This document shows, one piece after another, positions 62,233 through 64,000 of a stretch of DNA of 64,000 bases. Origin of the DNA: Dehalococcoidia bacterium (GTDB lineage Bacteria > Chloroflexota > Dehalococcoidia > Lucifugimonadales > Lucifugimonadaceae); NCBI GenBank assembly GCA_028285005.1, contig JANQQP010000004.1:117261-181260 (forward strand), read 5' to 3'. The position numbers and the translations under genes were made by a program. The notes under the pieces are model-generated. The model did not search any database and was not told the DNA's origin. It worked only from the letters and a program-made list of their open reading frames with translations. Numbering within the stretch: the first letter of the stretch is position 1; the number at the start of each line of letters is the position of its first letter.

Positions 62233-63126
62233 TCAGGCTGTGATCACTTCCGGGCCATCTTCGCCCAGGTAGACCGTGTGTTCCTTCCAGCCGACAAACG
62301 CATTCGAGACTTCAATGAGTGGAGCGTAGGCATGCATAACGCCCTGCTTAACCAGCTCATTGATCGTGCGCTCGACCGGTTTGCGCGGCAGGTCCGAGAA
62401 GTAGCGCATCGCCACGGGCAGACCATGCCATTCGTCCAGCGCTTCCATCATCGGAGCAAACAGCTTGTTTGACGGCCTCGGTGGTCGCTCCAAGCGAAAA
62501 ATCTCAGGCTCGCCGTCGTCCTCCACAAATCCGGCGCCGGGTGTCGAAAACGGCTCGATCGCGAAGATCATTCCGGTCTCGAGTTTTGGACCGCCCTGTT
62601 GCGCGTGATTTGGTATCTGCGGAGTGGAGTGCAGTTCCCAGCGCGCCAATCCGTGACCGGAGAGGTTCATGATCGGCTCGAAGCCAGAAGCGCGGATCGC
62701 TTTTTCGATAGCGGTCCCAACGTCTCCCACCGGCACTCCGTCGCCAATGCTCGCTATCGCGGCATCCAGCGCGTCCGAAGCTGCTCCGATCAGCGTCCTC
62801 CAACGTCCATCTGACGAGAGGTCCGCCGAAACTCCAGTATCGACCGGGTAGCCGTCGATATGAGCGCCGAGATCGATCTTGACGAGATCGCCTTCTTCGT
62901 AGCGAGTGGCGTCAGTCGGCGAAGAGCAGTAGTGCGCTGCGATGTTGTTGCGGCTTGTCTGTGCGGGGAAAGACGGCAGCGCTCCGGCGGCGCGGATTCG
63001 TTCTTCAATCCCCTCTTGAAGCTCGCGCAGGAGCATGCCTGGCTTAATGGTCTCCGCTGCCCAGTTGCGCGCGTCAGATGCGATGCGACCGGCTCGCCGG
63101 TAGATTTCGAGGATTTCAGGGTTCAT
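62233..63126 (-). CDS. map: Type II methionine aminopeptidase
   Basis: This 297-residue M24 peptidase has NNIAAHYCS before the metal strand, as in archaeal/eukaryotic type II enzymes. The five metal ligands appear in order: KIDLGAHIDGYPVDTG (two Asp), SGHGLARWELH (His), FAIEPFSTPGAG (Glu) and KEHTVYLG (Glu). It removes N-terminal Met from nascent proteins. The ATG at 63126 fits the core; a frame from 63171 adds 15 residues without similarity. A type II enzyme is unusual in bacteria. Confidence 0.87.
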   Translation of the reverse strand: MNPEILEIYRRAGRIASDARNWAAETIKPGMLLRELQEGIEERIRAAGALPSFPAQTSRNNIAAHYCSSPTDATRYEEGDLVKIDLGAHIDGYPVDTGVSADLSSDGRWRTLIGAASDALDAAIASIGDGVPVGDVGTAIEKAIRASGFEPIMNLSGHGLARWELHSTPQIPNHAQQGGPKLETGMIFAIEPFSTPGAGFVEDDGEPEIFRLERPPRPSNKLFAPMMEALDEWHGLPVAMRYFSDLPRKPVERTINELVKQGVMHAYAPLIEVSNAFVGWKEHTVYLGEDGPEVITA

Positions 63127-63282
63127 TGGCACTTGGGCAAGGGATCCGGGCAGTGAAGGTTTGTATCGCAACCAGGAGATTCTAGGCGTGACCTAGAAGA
63201 TTGGCTAACACATGATGTCATCGAAACGCAGGTCTATATACTCCGCTGCCTCTGAAGACATGAGCCTGTGAGGAGAGCCAGC

Positions 63283-64000
63283 TTGCCAGTCAACCGTATC
63301 TTTGCCGCCAATCAAGAGGGTCGCAAGGCGCACTTTCTGCAGATGCATTTTCCTTCCACGGAACTGGTTGAGCTGGCCCACCTGGCAGGAATGGACGGAG
63401 TCGACCTCGACGGCGAGCAGGGACACTTCGACCTCTCCGAGATAGACGAGATCTGCCGGGTTGCGAACGCGGCAGGCATGACGGTCACCGCACGAGTGCC
63501 TTCAGTCGACCCGGTGCCGATAAAGCAGTATCTAGCCCGCGGTGTGCAGGGAATCCAGGGGCCGGGAGTCGAGACAGGGGAGCAGGCGCGTGTGCTGTCA
63601 GATTCGTGCTACTACGCTCCAACGGGTAAGCGCTCATGGGGTCCTGGTCGTGGGCACTTCTACGATCATCAGCCGACCATGAACGACCGCTTCGGCGGGA
63701 ATGCCGGATACATTGCGGACGCGAACGAGAACATATTCGTCATCGCACAGCTCGAAAGCCAGGGAAGCATCGACAACCTGGATGAGATCGTTGCCGTGCC
63801 GGGCATCCACTGCATAACGTTCGGCCAGAACGACATGGCTTCGTCGCTCGGCGTGCCCGGTGAGCCGTCGCACGAAAAGGTGAAGGCAGCTCACGCTGAT
63901 CTGGAACAACGGGCACGCGCCGCGGGCAAGCATCTGCTATCGGACAGAGTCACTTACTTAAGGGCGACAGTCACTCTGCTCGACGCGATGCGCAAACACC
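63283..64000 (+). CDS. HpcH/HpaI aldolase/citrate lyase family protein (C-terminally cut by window end)
   Basis: This open frame from a TTG at 63283, with GAGGAG seven bases upstream, reads 239 codons to the window end without a stop. It has LAGMDGVDLDGEQGHFD, VTARVPSVDPVPIKQYLARGVQGIQGPGVE, IAQLESQGSIDNLDEIVAVPGIH and FGQNDMASSLG. That is the HpcH/HpaI TIM-barrel pattern, with the metal Glu in QLES and the Asp in QNDM. It would cleave or form 2-oxo-3-deoxy acids (class II aldolase), which fits the enolase-superfamily dehydratases elsewhere. The C-terminal part is missing. Confidence 0.85.
   Translation, partial: MPVNRIFAANQEGRKAHFLQMHFPSTELVELAHLAGMDGVDLDGEQGHFDLSEIDEICRVANAAGMTVTARVPSVDPVPIKQYLARGVQGIQGPGVETGEQARVLSDSCYYAPTGKRSWGPGRGHFYDHQPTMNDRFGGNAGYIADANENIFVIAQLESQGSIDNLDEIVAVPGIHCITFGQNDMASSLGVPGEPSHEKVKAAHADLEQRARAAGKHLLSDRVTYLRATVTLLDAMRKH

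Noticed and set aside
63126-63171. 15-residue N-terminal extension of the methionine aminopeptidase
   Set aside because: No similarity to the family, and the conserved first helix starts at the ATG at 63126.

Overview
The window is about 58% GC and comes from a bacterial chromosome. I read it as a Chloroflexota-like heterotroph, probably of the SAR202/Dehalococcoidia type, with moderate confidence. The reasons are: two isoleucine T-box leaders, repeated enolase-superfamily dehydratase genes, a formylglycine-type sulfatase, the actinobacterial/Chloroflexota pair DUF3090 + SCO1664, an archaeal-type methionine aminopeptidase, a DnaG zinc finger with C-x3-C spacing, and many secreted Thr/Pro-rich lipoproteins. 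TTG and GTG starts are common. There are no insertion sequences, phage genes, CRISPR arrays or rRNA genes.

Layout. 1-156 is the tail of a membrane protein. 175-7346 is a catabolic block: NAD-dependent epimerase, two tandem enolase-superfamily enzymes, D-aminoacylase-type amidohydrolase and mannose-6-phosphate isomerase-like cupin on the minus strand, then a divergent sulfatase. tRNA-Gly(CCC) follows at 7378-7453. 7616-15182 is an envelope export and signalling module. It holds a secreted repeat protein, a MacAB-like ABC exporter with an unusual adaptor, a lipoprotein carrying three Cys-bounded repeats, and a divergent OmpR-type regulator with its kinase. 15211-18147 encodes two paralogous surface lipoproteins, each with two copies of a beta-sandwich-like unit. 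18398-27783 is mixed catabolism (third enolase-superfamily enzyme, metallo-beta-lactamase-fold hydrolase, CocE-like hydrolase, Ldh2-type dehydrogenase, ceramidase-like protein) plus an M23-like lipoprotein.

27901-29822 is citramalate synthase under an Ile T-box. 29973-35950 looks like a thiol island: DUF3090, SCO1664 kinase-like protein, ergothioneine enzymes EgtD and EgtB, a disulfide oxidoreductase and DUF427. 36052-41778 is a housekeeping run of dgt, dnaG, rpoD and mutM. 41973-42640 holds two small membrane proteins. 42689-47379 is a potassium-uptake operon (TrkH, three NAD-binding regulators, a UspA protein) ending in pheA. 47579-50341 is a one-carbon pair: a MetF-MetV-type fusion and a pterin-binding methyltransferase. 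50477-54639 encodes envelope proteins. 54636-58125 is ileS, with an altered HIGH motif, under a second Ile T-box. 58211-64000 holds ThpR, an ornithine cyclodeaminase-family enzyme, an amidase, a PPOX flavoprotein, type II methionine aminopeptidase and a truncated HpcH/HpaI aldolase.

The points most worth following are the thiol island, the GVHH isoleucyl-tRNA synthetase with its T-box partner gene cimA, the Cys-repeat lipoprotein/exporter/two-component module, and the MetF-MetV plus methyltransferase pair. All functions are inferred by reading motifs by eye; no database search was run.
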